Shown piece after piece: positions 27,738-41,084 of a DNA stretch of 64,000 nucleotides. How positions within the stretch are numbered: position 1 is the stretch's first letter; the number at the start of each line of letters is the position of its first letter. A program made the translations under genes and the position numbers. Under the pieces are notes generated by a model, which was not told the origin of the DNA, did no database searches, and worked only from the letters and a program-made list of their open reading frames with translations. This stretch comes from Utricularia gibba (lineage: Eukaryota; Streptophyta; Magnoliopsida; Lamiales; Lentibulariaceae): NCBI GenBank assembly GCA_002189035.1, contig NEEC01000031.1:234691-298690 (forward strand), written 5' to 3'.

Positions 27738-30700
27738 TCATCGAAAATCTGACTCGTTGATTTGCGAGGGATCAATTACAACGCCATGAATCTTCTTTTT
27801 CCTACCGGGAAATCTCATAGAAGATGGCTCTGAAGAAATCTCTAGCTGTACATGTGGTGGTATTGGGACTTCAACTGAGTTTCCAGAGATGCACAGTGAT
27901 CCGGACTCATCTTGTTGCCAGTATACTTCCACCATTGTGCCTCTTGAATTTTCTTGGGTTTCTGTTCCCGGGATGCCAATAAATCTAGCCCCCACGGGTA
28001 TCTACATATTTAGCAATAAGAGGATGAGGTTACTTCTTCGGAGAGGAAAAGTGCAAATGGAAGGATTAGCATGACACTAAAGGCATTACTTGAACTGATA
28101 GTCCAGAGTTGAGAGTAAGAGTTGCAAAAGTTCTCGTTGTAGCAGCACTTTCAAGCTCTGCCTGCTTCGCTATATTTAAGAATACTTCTTCGAGAGTTGT
28201 CAGACCAAGTTGGATATCCGTTATGCCAAACTCTTGTTCTCTCCCTTGAAGTTCGGTAAAGAAGTCCTGAGAAACAACAAAAAATGGATGGTTATGCCAT
28301 ATTCCATTGCACTGTTTAGGACCGAATGAAATGGATAGTTTGAATTGCCTCTTCTAATTCAACAACCTATTACCAAATTCTCTTCAATGTGTACTTTGTT
28401 TAACAGAAGACAATGACACGTGTAGGAATATCAGAAGTTTTTTGAGAATTACAATAGGACCCAAGATGACTGATTGTACTCAGTCACTACCTTAAGCCGC
28501 TTCTCTTTTTCATGGGGGATGATGAAGGTGAGAAAGAACTTGCTCTCCTCCTTGGGCGAGATATCCAGACGCTGCAACCAGGGAAAATAACGTGGTAGAT
28601 ATGCTCGGACAAAGGTAGGAAAACGTTCACTTACAGATCTAAAGAAGTCTATGACAGCATTGCGATGATCAGCACCAGAAGTATATTTGCTGTTTGGAGT
28701 TTTGTTAGCATCGTCAGAAAAGCTTATATTAGCAATAAAACCAGTTCCAAACCGAGATTTCAAGCGTATTGAAGTTCCAATACAACGGAGCCGACCCTTG
28801 GCCATGATGCCTATCCTGTCACTTAAAATGTCAGCCTCTTCCATGGAATGTGTAGTTAGTACTATGGCCCGCCCTTTTTTTGCTGCCTCAATGACATCCC
28901 AGACATGTCTTCGAGTTACTGGATCCATACCTGTGGTCTGAACGAATATAACATACGTTAGGCATGATGTATTGGAGGATTCAAGGGACAAAACGTAGAC
29001 ACCAAACCAACCGGCTCATCTAAAAATATCAGCTTTGGTTCACCAATTAAAGCAATAGCAACGCTAAGCCGGCGCCTCATCCCCCCACTGTAGCTACCTG
29101 ACCTCATTTTGGCAGCCTCAGTAAGTTTGACATCAGCCAATAATTTCTCAACGACCTGTTATGATATATAAAGTCACTAGAATAGCATAACAATTCTAAA
29201 TATATGCTGCAAAAAAATTATCTCACTAAAAAGACAGAAGTGGCAGTAGATTAAGTAACAGTATGGTACGTACTGATCTAATTGAAGGAGGCAGTAGACC
29301 CTTAATGTTGGCAAACAGATAAAGGTGCTCTTCACCAGATAAAGCATCCCAGAGGATATCAAACTGCAATATTACAATGAAAAAATTTGCTCATGTTAAT
29401 TTCTTATTAAGATGTAAATATTCAGGAGCTTGAAACATTCACCAATCGAACATCCTAGGTTAACGGCAGGTATAAAATCAAAATGGTGCATTCGACAAAA
29501 CAATGCTCACAGAACCTGAGGACAAACTCCAATCATCCTATGAATGTTTGACATCCCAGTAGAGCTTCGGATAGAATTTCCATAAATTATTGCTGTAAAA
29601 TAAATAATAATACATCAACAAAGATACTTGAGGAGAACCTCGCACTTTGGAAAAAAGATTTACCATCTCCACCCGTTATTGGGGTAATCCCAGTCAAACA
29701 GTTAATTGTAGTAGTTTTTCCTGCTCCATTTGGTCCAAGAAGGCAAAATAGCTGATCCTTGGGAAAATTAAGCCAAATGCCCTGCAGTTTCAATATCCTG
29801 ATGGACTTGAGAAGCGATCTTAACTAATATATCCTAAAGTAAAAAAATTGGGTCTTTACAAAAAGCAAGGTAAAAATAAAAAATCATAGCACCATGATTG
29901 CTAGTATTTAAGCTTCAATTAGCAGCATATGAATCAAGTACCACCTTGATAGCGTGGTAAGGAGAGGTCCTTTTGCATTTAAAGCAACCAAAAGTTGTTG
30001 TCCCGGCATAGGTTTTCACTAGACCACGTATTTGAACTGCAATTCTTGAATCCAAGATATCTTCAGAAGCTTGCATTTTAACTATGCTCTCCTCTTCAAA
30101 TACATCCTCATCATCAGGAACTGTATCATCCAATCCTGGTATTGAACTACAACAACTACAGAAGCGCCCCTCTGACATGGAAAACAATATTTAGTCATAA
30201 AGAAGGTAATAAAAGCCATTATAAATGAGGCATAAACTTATACTGTATACCTCTACCCCTGTCTCCACCTTTCCCAGTCCAGTACCCAGGAAACAAAAAA
30301 TAATGTAGTGGTTTTCTCACGCCATATGTGTTAGGAACAATATTATCAAAGTAGATTGCCAAAATTATCCACAAGAAGAATGTTGAGACAAGCCAAAGGT
30401 AGATTGCATTCTGGGTAAACAACAAAAACAAATATAAAAAATACAATAAAGAAGTAATCGGATTCTTGATGCTCTAAATGAAAGTTAACAAAGTTTTTTA
30501 ACAGTTCTTCTGGAAAAATGAAAAGCGTCTTTGAGTTCTGGACTTACAAGTGTGAGCACACATTGTGTATCATTAGGCGCACATCTACTCCTCCCTTTCC
30601 AGCTGACACCTGGATCTTGAGAAGATTCAGTGGCCCCAGAAAGCAAGTTCAAGCCCTCAGCAAGAAGATTGGGGGAAATAATGACCAAATGAAGCGAGAT

Positions 30701-32456
30701 ATCTTCGAAAAGCTAGTACTATATGGAAATCCAAAAATTGTAACAAGCTGGAAGAGAAGGTTATGCACGAATGATATCAGGATCAAGGTGTGAAAATCAA
30801 ATCATTTATTTATCAACAGACAAACCTGAGACATAAATCCAATTATGAAAATGAAGTAACCAACAGTGGTGGATGAAGAAGACTTCCCAACAAAAGCGGA
30901 CAACATGAAGGCAAATCCTGTCTGTCAAAAGGGAACAATCTTGAGCAGACCAAATCTCCACAGCATCATGAAGTATTGGAAATCATAACGGTTAGGCATA
31001 CCATATTTAGTTGGAATAGAAAGAACAAGAGGAATACAACTGCAAAACTGTTGCGAAGGAAGAAAGCAAATTGGAACATCATCCCGAACAGAACTAGTAG
31101 AAGTGATGTAATAAGGGTCAGGAGTCCCTCCCATGAAATCCATGACAACCAGTAAGCAGTATCGTAAAGCCCCATCATTGTCATAGCCTATTCATCACAA
31201 AACAAAGAACAGGAGATCATCAACTTTTTCAAAGCCCTTAGTTCATAACTAATTACCAGCCTTCAAATTATAACAATAAGAGGTTATTGCCTGGCGAAGT
31301 TTAAGTTCTTTTTCTGTCACCAAAGAAGTCATTTGGAAGACAAATGAAAACATGGCAGCAGCCAAGAAGAAGGTTGGCCCAGCAGTCTGCACGGCAGAGA
31401 ATACAACTATTGCAGGATGGGCAAATTCCTTAATGTTGACTGTCCAAGTGAAGCTTGAATCTACGAAATATGCATCAAGACAACACGGGTATCCATTTTT
31501 CAGCTCAATCATTTAACGGAAAACTTCCAAGAAAAATTATAATCCCAACTGTACTCTACCCCCAATCAAGTATCTGGCTATTTCTCGTTCTGCTGCGAGT
31601 TGAAGAGGAATTTGAAACTTAAAAGTTGGATCCTCAAAATTCCCTCGCTTCGCAACTGGAGTTGAATTGGTCTGCAACCCATAGCCAATCACTGTGGCAT
31701 TTATATCAAAAAAATGGAGAGCACCGGGGCAGTACATAGGATTCCTAGCAAGCCAGTCATCTGCCTCATTGGTTGTTCGAAATGCAATAACCTGCTCATC
31801 ACCGAGTATACACTATAAAGAAAAATTTTATCATGATGAAGTACTCATCCAATCAAAATGAGAAAAAGGTAATATCCGATCCAGGGCTAGTTGAGTGTCA
31901 AGAAATGGTAGCTCTTGTATCCCATTTATTTGTTTATTTTAAGTGTAATAACTGTGATCAATCTATAATATATGATGCCCAAGGGTTTCCTTCGAACCAT
32001 TGTTGTCAAATTTATAAGGGAAACAAAAAGATAATTAGCCAGCACAAGTGATCCACAGAACGCCACGTAAATCAAGATTCATACCTTGTTTTCCGGAATA
32101 GGGCGCCCAGGATTATTGTCTCTGATCCTCTTGACAATCTCTGTAACTCTGGGACTGTCACTCCCACTCCAGACAAAGTCAAAGCAAGGCAATTTGATGA
32201 AGTACTTGTCCTCGCAGGCGGGGATCGGCGGGGCCACCAAGGGCGCAGGATCACGGACGTCTTTGAAAGAGGTAGAGGAGCTGTAGGCCGCCTGTATTGC
32301 CTTTTGGATACAGAAAATGAGGAAAATGAAGAAAAAGGAGGAAAAGATCTGGAGGAAGGTAGCACGCTTGTTCCGCCATGACAGCAGCAAATTCTTGTAG
32401 AGCAATGATTTGAACTGCTGCACCAGGAGACGCCATCCTCTTTGCAACTCCGCCAT
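27738..32456 (-). CDS. ABCA2: ABC transporter A family, ABCA2-like (half-size; one frameshift)
   Basis: About 17 exons encode a half-size ABCA: an N-terminal membrane helix, a large lumenal loop, a multi-helix membrane domain, and one nucleotide-binding domain. Exon 1 is 32456-32085. ATPase motifs are Walker [11 protein letters not shown] (29700s), Q-loop GVCPQ, signature [10 protein letters not shown], Walker B LIFLDEP and H-loop TTHSMEEAD. The C-terminus (27995-27738) carries [10 protein letters not shown] and [12 protein letters not shown], specific to the ABCA2 clade. Near 30671-30675 a five-C run (minus strand) breaks the exon with [10 protein letters not shown]; one more C restores NLLAEGLN onward. 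The intron after 31291 starts with GC (CAG/GCAATA). A 66-base intron near 28570-28635 stays open in frame and could be mistaken for exon. Substrate unknown; ABCAs are lipid-linked. Confidence 0.92.
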
Positions 32457-33630
32457 TTCCCCGGTGAAGTGAAGTTTCAAGCCTTCCCATGTTACCCGCA
32501 GCCCAATTTTATACGTACATCCGAGTCCTTGCCGTTACAGAAACGCGCGGGGGTGCTGTGAGTCATTCTCCGTTTTGCCCCTCTATTTTTGGTTTCTTTT
32601 TCTTCCGAGAGAAAGGCTACTACTAGACTCTACTGGCCGATTTATTTATTCTAGAGTTTGGTCGGGTCATTAAGACGTTCCTTCACCTTCTTTGTTGTGA
32701 ATGCTTGCTTAGAAGACAAGCTATTTGGTGGCGCCACCGTGAACTATCATGGTTGATGCTTGATTCATTCCCTGATCCTGATCCTGATCCTGGGCTGCAA
32801 CAACTGCCGCAGCCAGTTTGGTGCTCGTACGGCAACGCGTGGGCGGGGAGCAGAGTCAACGGGATCGATGTGTTGAAATCTGGGCCGCGCGGGAGACTGC
32901 AAACCTGGACCGCATGTAAGGTCAACACATGCAATAAACACAGGGGGCGATGTTCATCCGCTATACAGCATGCGCAGACGCGGTTGCGATATTCGATTCA
33001 TTAAGGCCATTAATCTCATGATCTTGTTCACACTCAAACTCATAGTTGCCGAAGCTTACAAACCTGATGCCTATAGGCTATACTATACCTGATCTTGAAT
33101 GTGAGATTTGATTGCCATCGGAACCCCTTACTACGCACTCTGTCTCTAGTTGCAGCTTATTTTTCAAGAGGTTAACACAAAAACCGTGGTTCATAATAGC
33201 GGTTGATTTCAACCCAACAGGACAGATCTGAACCAGCACTGTTGGTGCCATCCACGCCATGAAAAAAATATATAATATTCATAATGACCTGCTACTGGTG
33301 GATTGGATATAATTAGTTGTTAACAAGAGTTGAATTTGACTTTCTTTTTTTATTTAGCTTGACCAACCTTCTCATAACATCTGAAAAAAGTTTACTTGGG
33401 CATGAAGTCGAAACTCTGGCGGTGCATTTTTATCATGTTTAATATTGTCTTTTATTTATTTCTGTTCAATAATATTAAAAATTCCAGCATGGGAAGGGTA
33501 GATGCGTCAAATTTTTCTTGGCTACCGTTGAACCCAGAATCGGTATAAATTCAACGGTTCCCATCGATGCCACACTGAGCTGAAATCCGCGCAGTTAACT
33601 AGAGGAGATTCTGGTTTGAAGGGGCTCAAG
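32457..33630. promoter_or_regulatory. Shared intergenic region of two divergent ABCA genes
   Basis: 1174 bases separate the start codons of the two head-to-head ABCA genes. A short (CTGATC)n-like repeat lies near 32772-32790. I see no unmistakable TATA boxes and no coding sequence. Confidence 0.5.
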
Positions 33631-36600
33631 ATGGAGTCTTTTTCAAATGGGCGCTCGAGTTTCGGAACTCAGGCAAACGCGTTGCTGAGAAAAAATTTGA
33701 TATATCAGGCGAGTTTTATGTCCATGTTTTTCTGATGAGATTGAAGTTTTAGCGACCAGAATGTCTACTTCGCTGGGGTGGGATGGGATTGAGTATTCGG
33801 TTCAATTTAACAGAAACTCTGTGTATTGATTTTTTTCATAAGGCGTCGTACTATGTTCTTCGTTTTCTTGGATCATGGTGCATTTTTGAACAGATGGATA
33901 TGCCTTGTTCCTTCAAGTTATAAAAGAATGGTTTTGGAATTGTTAAAAAATAGTATCCCTACCATCTCTTGGATCTGGTAAATGAATTTTATATGCCCGA
34001 TGGATGGAATCTTCAGATGCCTTCATATCCATTCAGTTTTACTTTCTTTAAGCTATGTTAAATTTCCAATATGAAACTTGATTCACCGTTTCTTCTAGTA
34101 AGTAGCATACCGTGTGTGGAGATGAATTCTAAGTTACCCTCATTTATCATGCAGAAACGAAACCTTGCTTCCAACATTAGACTCGTTGCCATCCCAGTCA
34201 TTCTCTGTGTCTTGCTTGTTCTTATCCAAAAGTTGGTGAACAGTCAATTAGATAAACCCAAGTACCGGTGTGGCTGTGCTTGTGTTGATGCTGCGAATGG
34301 TCCTTGTGTAAAACAATGTGGAATTCAGTATTCAACGTTGGATCAAGCCGCTTTCTGTGCCATTTCTCATCCTCCAGAGTGGCCAGCCATTCTACAAGTC
34401 CCAGCCCCACAGTACCGAGCAGTTAAATCTGATTTTATGAACTATGGTGACATGCCTGATGATTCATGCAGAAATACAGGGACTTGTCCGGCATCGGTAC
34501 TTATTACTGGGGATAACCTGACATTTGCCCAAAGTATTATCTTGATCCCTTTCTTTTTCTCATATTGATGATGGCTCTGGAATCTGGGTGCTTATAATCT
34601 TTCCTTTGCTTTTATAGGCTTGGGTGGAAGCATGTTTTCGGGGCTATTTAGTCTAAACCTGTCTGATCCACTTTACAGCTTAGCAGATGATTCCTTGGTT
34701 GGTCGCATTTCTGCTTCCTAATTACCTATTGAGTTTAGTGATTATTCCATTAGTTTTGCGGTATGAAGTTATTGTGGCTTAATGATTCTTTACAAATCTT
34801 GTTTTTAAGGGGACGAGTACATGGACTCAGATTTCCAATTTTCTTGAACCAGCTTTCTTTTCTGGTTTTCCACTTGATTATGTTCGATCTCGCTGCTTCT
34901 CAAACTCCAAATTTTCTGTCACCATCCCATTGGGTTTTAATAACATCTCCCAAGGTACCTTCTGAGAAATGAGAGCGTTGATTCATTTCATTATGCGTTT
35001 GCTAGTTGGAACGGTTACCAAAATGTGAGGTCCCCTTATACTTCTCACAACTGTCATATAAAATGCAGATATAGTCTGCGTACAAGGGCTAAATCTGTGG
35101 CGTAATAGTTCAGCGGCAATTAATGATGAGCTATACATGGGTTATCGTAAAGGGAATCCTGAAGGAAAGATCAATGAGATTTTAGCAGGTCTGTTCGAAG
35201 AGTGCCATGCCTTTCGCTAGTAAGTTCTCGTTCTCAGATTTGGACTGCTTAAGTTTTCCTAAGCCATTATTTTGTTGGGCAGCTTATGATTTTTTGGCAT
35301 CAAATGAGAGTAGCTTCACCGTTACAATTTGGTACAATTCTACATTCAAGAATAACACAAATAGTCAGCCGATGGCATTGACAAGGGTGCCTCGCTCAAT
35401 AAATCTGGTATATGTTTCATCGAGCATGCGCTGATTTCCATTTTATTAACTGCAGTTTTTTCAGTGACATCCTTTTGTAGAGCTCACATTATTTACGTTT
35501 GATAAAAAGTTGTTATAAACTGCTACTTGTTCTCCTCACATGAAGGCATCGAATGCGTATCTTCAATTTCACAATGGATCAGCTACAAAAATGCCAATTC
35601 AGTTCGTGAAAGAAATGCCAAAGCCTGAAACAACACTTAGATTAGATTTTTCATCTCTCCTTGGACCGCTCTTTTTCACGTGGGTTACAGTGCAGCTCTT
35701 CCCTGTAAGTAGTTGTAAAATTTGTCTTGTCGAACATGTTCCTGATCTATTTCCTTCAAGTTATTTCAAAGTGTTAATTGCTAAGCTTTACATAATGTTA
35801 TTTACAATCTTCTGACATTCTTCCATTAACATTTTCTCCTCCAGGTTATATTAGTAAATTTGGTCTATGAGAAAGAACACAGGCTAAGAATTATGATGAA
35901 AATGCATGGTCTTGGGGATGGAGCATATTGGTTGATATCTTATGGGTATTTTGTTGCTCTATCCATCTTGTACATGCTGTGCTTCGTAATCTTTGGGTCC
36001 CTTATAGGTAATGACTGCTAAATCATATATCACTAGGAATTTAATATAAAGTTTCAAGTGCATGATCTGTTCCTTGTTGCAAAAAAAGTCTATGATCTAT
36101 TTCACATGGAATCGACAGGGCTAAAATTCTTCACGTTGAACGATTACAGTATCCAGTTTGTGTTCTATTTCATCTACATGAACGTGCAGATTGCATTGGC
36201 TTTTCTAGTTTCTGTTATGTTTTCAAGAGTGAAGACGGCTACAGGTCTGTAAAACTTCTTAATTGAAGAATGGAGTGTCATGGTTTTTTTCTTGTTATTC
36301 AGTTATGAGCTTATAGTTCACAACAAATTTCAGTTGTTGGCTACTTGATCGTATTTGGAAATGGGTTGTTGGGTGGTTTCCTCTTCTCATTCTTTCTTCA
36401 AGATCTTTCATTTCCAAGTAAGTTAAATTTGAAAAGAAACTTCACTTGAAAATGCACCGAATCATGATGATCCTTAATATTTTGCAGAAAGTGGAATAAT
36501 CGCGATGGAACTATACCCTGGATTTTCACTTTACAGAGGGTTGTTTGAGTTTTCGCAGTATTCCTTCAATGGAAATTATATGGGAACGAAAGGAATGCGA

Positions 36601-38428
36601 TGGAGCGATTTAAACGACAAACAGAATGGGATGAAAGATGTCTTGATTATCCTTGCTTTAGAATGGCTAGTTTTTCTCTCTGCTGCATTTTATGTAGATC
36701 AAATCGTGTCATCTGGAAAAAGTCCTTTGGCAATACTGAAAAGGAAAAAGAAGGCTTTCTCATCATCCTTCCGCCAAAAAAGCATGAAAGGGGACAGTTC
36801 TAAAGTTTTTGTTCAGGTGGAAAAGCGTGATGTTGAGCAGGAGGTTAGCTAGTGATTTAACTACAAGGGTTTCACCGCAGCCTCTCCTTCAACTTTCCTT
36901 GCTTGGTTGTGTTTTCTTAGAGGGAAAAAGTTGAACAGCTACTTCTTGAATCACCTGCAAACCAAGCCATCATCTGCAATGATCTCAAAAAAGTTTATCC
37001 AGGAAGAGATGGAAACCCGGACAAGTTTGCAGTCAGAGGTTTGTCACTTGCCTTGCCACGGGGTGAATGCTTTGGAATGCTTGGTCCAAACGGTGCAGGA
37101 AAAACATCATTCATTAATATGGCGAGTAATCTGTCTTGTTTCTTTTTGCTGACAGCAGCTAAGAGGGGATCTGTTTTAGATTTTTTGGTTCTTCATTCCA
37201 TCTTTTACAGATGATTGGACTCGTAAAGCCTAGCTCAGGAACTGCATATGTAAATGGACTGGATATACGAACAGACATGGATCAAATCCACTCCAGCATG
37301 GGCGTGTGTCCCCAACACGAGTAAGCGTGGCAATGACAAGTTCTGTTATGTTATTGACCTGAAATAACTTTGCATGTGACTTCATGAACACTTTGCAGCC
37401 TACTGTGGGGAACTCTGACAGGAAGAGAGCATCTTCTATTCTATGGACGACTTAAAAATCTCAAAGGGGCTGCACTACATCAAGTAACTCTGTTGAGAAA
37501 TACAAACATCAGTTGCGGGCTCACATAAGTCGAGTCATCTTTTAATTCTTTATGTTGATGATACAGGCAGTTGAAGAGTCTCTTAAAAGTGTGAACCTAT
37601 TTCATGGAGGAGTTGCAGACAAGCAAGCAAGAAAATACAGCGGAGGCATGAAAAGGAGGCTTAGTGTTGCGATTTCGCTCATTGGAGATCCCAAAGTATT
37701 TTATGTTGCTGATTGACTTCTGGCCTTGATGATTTCCAGTTTAGTGAGGTCTATAACTGTTCTTTTTGGTCTCGTAAGGTCGTTTACATGGATGAACCGA
37801 GTACTGGACTGGATCCCGCCTCAAGAAATCTGCTGTGGAATGTAGTGAAGCAAGCGAAGCAAAACAGGGCTATAATTCTCACAAGTAGGTTGAGTCTCCT
37901 ACTCGTCCATCCATGCGCCTACTATTTTGCATGTTGCTGATTCATGGAGTTCGCTGGTTTCAGCACATTCTATGGAAGAGGCTGAGTACTTATGCGATCG
38001 GCTTGGAATTTTCGTGGATGGCAGTTTGCAGTGCCTTGGAAATCCAAAAGAAGTAGCCTCCCCTCTCTTTATCACAAAAGTTTCAATGCTTGATACCAAC
38101 TTTTTCATACTTGTGTATCTCATGATAGCTGAAAGCAAGATACGGAGGATCGTATGTGTTCACGATGACAACGTCCCCAGATAATGAAGATGATGTGGAA
38201 AAACTGGTCCGAGGGCTAACACCGAATGCTGTGAGAGTGTACCAGATATCAGGGACGCAGAAATTTGAGCTGCCAAAGCAAGAAATACGTATAGCCAATG
38301 TTTTCGGGGCTGTGGAGAGGGCAAAGAGGATGTTCACTGTGCAGGCATGGGGATTGGCAGATACAACTTTGGAGGATGTCTTCATCAAGGTTGCAAGAGA
38401 TGCTCAGGCCTTCAATACTCTCTCTTGA
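33631..38428 (+). CDS. ABCA7: ABC transporter A family, ABCA7-like (ATH cluster type)
   Basis: Eighteen exons, fully in frame. Exon 1 (33631-33708) encodes [13 protein letters not shown]. The lumenal loop is cysteine-rich ([15 protein letters not shown]). The membrane domain includes [36 protein letters not shown] and [15 protein letters not shown]. The nucleotide-binding domain has Walker [11 protein letters not shown] (37083-37115), VCPQHD, signature [10 protein letters not shown], Walker [14 protein letters not shown] and H-loop [10 protein letters not shown]. It ends [12 protein letters not shown]. This matches the plant half-size ABCA3-12 group. Introns after 33708 (CAG/GCGAGT) and 37121 (ATG/GCGAGT) use GC donors; homology fixes both joints. 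In Arabidopsis the ABCA3-10 genes sit next to ABCA2, as here. Confidence 0.93.
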
Positions 38429-39447
38429 GCTACTTACCGCGGCATGCAGATCTACGATGCATCTTGTACAGCATCTCATACTTTACAATTAAACATCACA
38501 CCTAAACCTTTTTTTTTTTTTATCGTACAACATAGAAGGAAAAATGAAGAGCAGATTGCAGATATATTGTTGAATCTGCCGGCAATGGAAGTATTAGTCG
38601 GCGGCTTGCTCTGAAGAAAGAAGAAGTATACGCATATAATGTATTTGCGGCAGCAGCCGGCAGGCGATGCGATTTGTGGGGGCAGGAGGTTGCCATCCTT
38701 GTTTGGTTGTGACGGCGTCTACGTCTTCGGTCACATGGAATGCATTATCTATCCGTGGGCCTTGGGATTCAGGACTGGGGCTCCCTGGTAGGCGACTCGT
38801 CTATTTCCTTCAACTTCGGCGTGTCATGAGAAATGAGAAGAGACGAGAGTCGAGGAGAGAGATCACGAGTATCGAAGAAGAAGAACAAGAACAACAACTC
38901 ACACAGTAGGCCCACCCTTGTGTGGGATCTGTCTCATGCCTTATTTATCGTTGCAGCCAACAAATGCTAACACGAATCATGATCTCAAATAATACATCGG
39001 ATGGATCCAAGAAGCTTTATTATGTAGAATTATTTTCCCTTCTTTTATTAGTGGAAATTATACGTGTACACAATGTTAATGGGATCGATGTCAACATGAG
39101 CCAACAAACCATTTGTCGGATGGGCCCGATTTTTTTTTTCAAGAAAAAAAAAACTCAATCCCTTCTGGTATGACTTTTAGCGCAAAGAAACAATCATAAC
39201 AATGAACCACTAAAGAAAGTTGATGCGCTTTGTTTTTTTATTAGTGGGGGTATTGTTCCCCTCATGTGCCATCTAGAGATGACTTGCACTGGAAGTTGTG
39301 CTTGATATTATAAATAGAGCCTTTTGCTAGAGTTAGGCTATTGTCTACCACCACGTCGAACAGCACCCTTTTATGATTATCTTCTTCTTCTTCTTCCTTT
39401 CATCTTCATTCAACTTTTCCTTTGTTTTAGGGTTTTATTCCTGAGAT
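38429..39447. other. Intergenic; MIF promoter
   Basis: 3' flank of the ABCA gene with a poly-T run (38509-38521), then sequence without a domain-bearing frame. TATAAATA at 39309-39316 is a good TATA box for the mini zinc finger gene. Confidence 0.6.
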
Positions 39448-39714
39448 ATGAATAAAAAGCAAATAGTGATCAGACGAGAGGGGTATATGAGAAGTTCCAG
39501 TGCAGGGGTTTCCCGGTCAGTCAGGTATGCGGAATGCCAGAAGAACCATGCCGCGAGCATCGGGGGATACGCCGTTGACGGCTGTCGTGAATTCATGCCA
39601 GGCGGCGCTGATGGGACTGCTGAGGCGCTAAGCTGCGCGGCCTGCACTTGTCACCGTAATTTCCACCGGAGAGAGGTTGAGCTGGATGTTGTCTGCGACA
39701 ACTCTTACTCCTGA
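39448..39714 (+). CDS. MIF: Mini zinc finger (MIF) protein
   Basis: This single-exon gene of 88 residues is a free-standing ZF-HD dimerisation domain. [27 protein letters not shown] and [18 protein letters not shown] give the conserved Cys/His ligands. It lacks a homeodomain, as MIFs do. MIFs act as microproteins that dimerise with ZF-HD transcription factors and block their nuclear import or DNA binding, affecting hormone responses and floral meristems. The TATA box at 39309 and a CT-rich leader fit this start. Confidence 0.95.
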   Translation: MNKKQIVIRREGYMRSSSAGVSRSVRYAECQKNHAASIGGYAVDGCREFMPGGADGTAEALSCAACTCHRNFHRREVELDVVCDNSYS

Positions 39715-41052
39715 CCCCTTTGGCTGCAAGAATCATAAAGATCAAGATCAGCTGTGTTTTGCAAATTGTAATTCCGAGTGCCATAAACTATGTCTTGCGA
39801 CCCCTCCACAAGTGCTTTTTATTTTCTTATACCAACCATCGGAAAGAAAGAAAGAGAGAGAAAATGTATGCCGCGTATTCTATATGAAGGGGACGAAATA
39901 TTACCATACATTCTTCACCTTCTTGTGTTACCATTTCATCTCAACGAAATATTACCATACATACCCCTGAGATATGTCGGTAAAACCGTAGTAGACACCC
40001 TGTAAAAAACGTGGCAGTCATTTTCTTTAATGTTCCTCATGCATCTGCGAACCCCGGCCTTCAGGTCATTTTAATCTTTCTCCAGCTTTATGGTTGGTTT
40101 CATCTAGAAGTTGCACTTCAAATTAAAACCAACTTTTACGAAACGAGGACAGGATTGATTTAAACTACGGATGTGTACTGCAGCTGAGATTTTAAATGAA
40201 ATCCCGGGCCCAGGAAAGGAAATTGAACAAAAGTTAATCGGACACAAGTCTTTCAAGTTGCTGACAGATTGACACCCACGAAAATGATCCGCTTCCAAAT
40301 TACCGTGACCACGTGCAATAACCAGACCAATGTGTTGATGCCAAAAATCATTTCTGAGTAGATGTCGTTTTTGTCTTTTTGTAACTTTCCTTATTTATGG
40401 GACTCGTTCTGTGATTACTGATTCGAGAGTGTAACTCGTCTATTGTCTTAGTTAGCCCCATATCACGCATCATTCTCAAATGGATGTTAACCGGGTGACA
40501 TGTCATCTTGTTTAATACTAGTAAATTCCATGTGTCACAGTTAGGGACCGTGAACCAAGCCATAGTTGCAGCAAAAGTTCCTAGGGACTTTGAAAAAAAC
40601 GACCGTCTTGTTATTCTGTGTCTTCAAGTTCATTATTTGTTTGTTTTTTTTTTTTTTTTACATGTAGAAAATACAAATAGAGAAACCTGAACGAAACAGG
40701 TAAAATTAGTTCATTTTCTTAAAAACTTATTTAAATCTATTTGGAAATACCTTCTTTACTTTAAGCTTGCAGTGTTAAGGGCTAGCTTTTGAAGGAGAAA
40801 GGTCATAAGTTAACACACAGCTCTTTTTGTTTGCTTAATTTTAAGGACGGGTAAACCTGATATTATTTCTATCTGTATTGGATTTTAAATGCGTTTCTAT
40901 TGAGGATGGATAATAATATCAATCGACACTAAAAAATCCCAAAACCAGAAAAAACTAAACCCAACGAAAGACGATGAGCATTCATTAAAAAGACCCTAGT
41001 CGGGGCTCCTTCCAGCGGGCGCGATGTCTAATTAAAACAAGATCGTAGTTTA

Positions 41053-41084
<32 letters not shown>

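Noticed and set aside
28570-28635. Coding insertion in ABCA2
   Set aside because: Flanked by GTAAGT and TTGCAG and absent from homologues; it is a short intron without stops.
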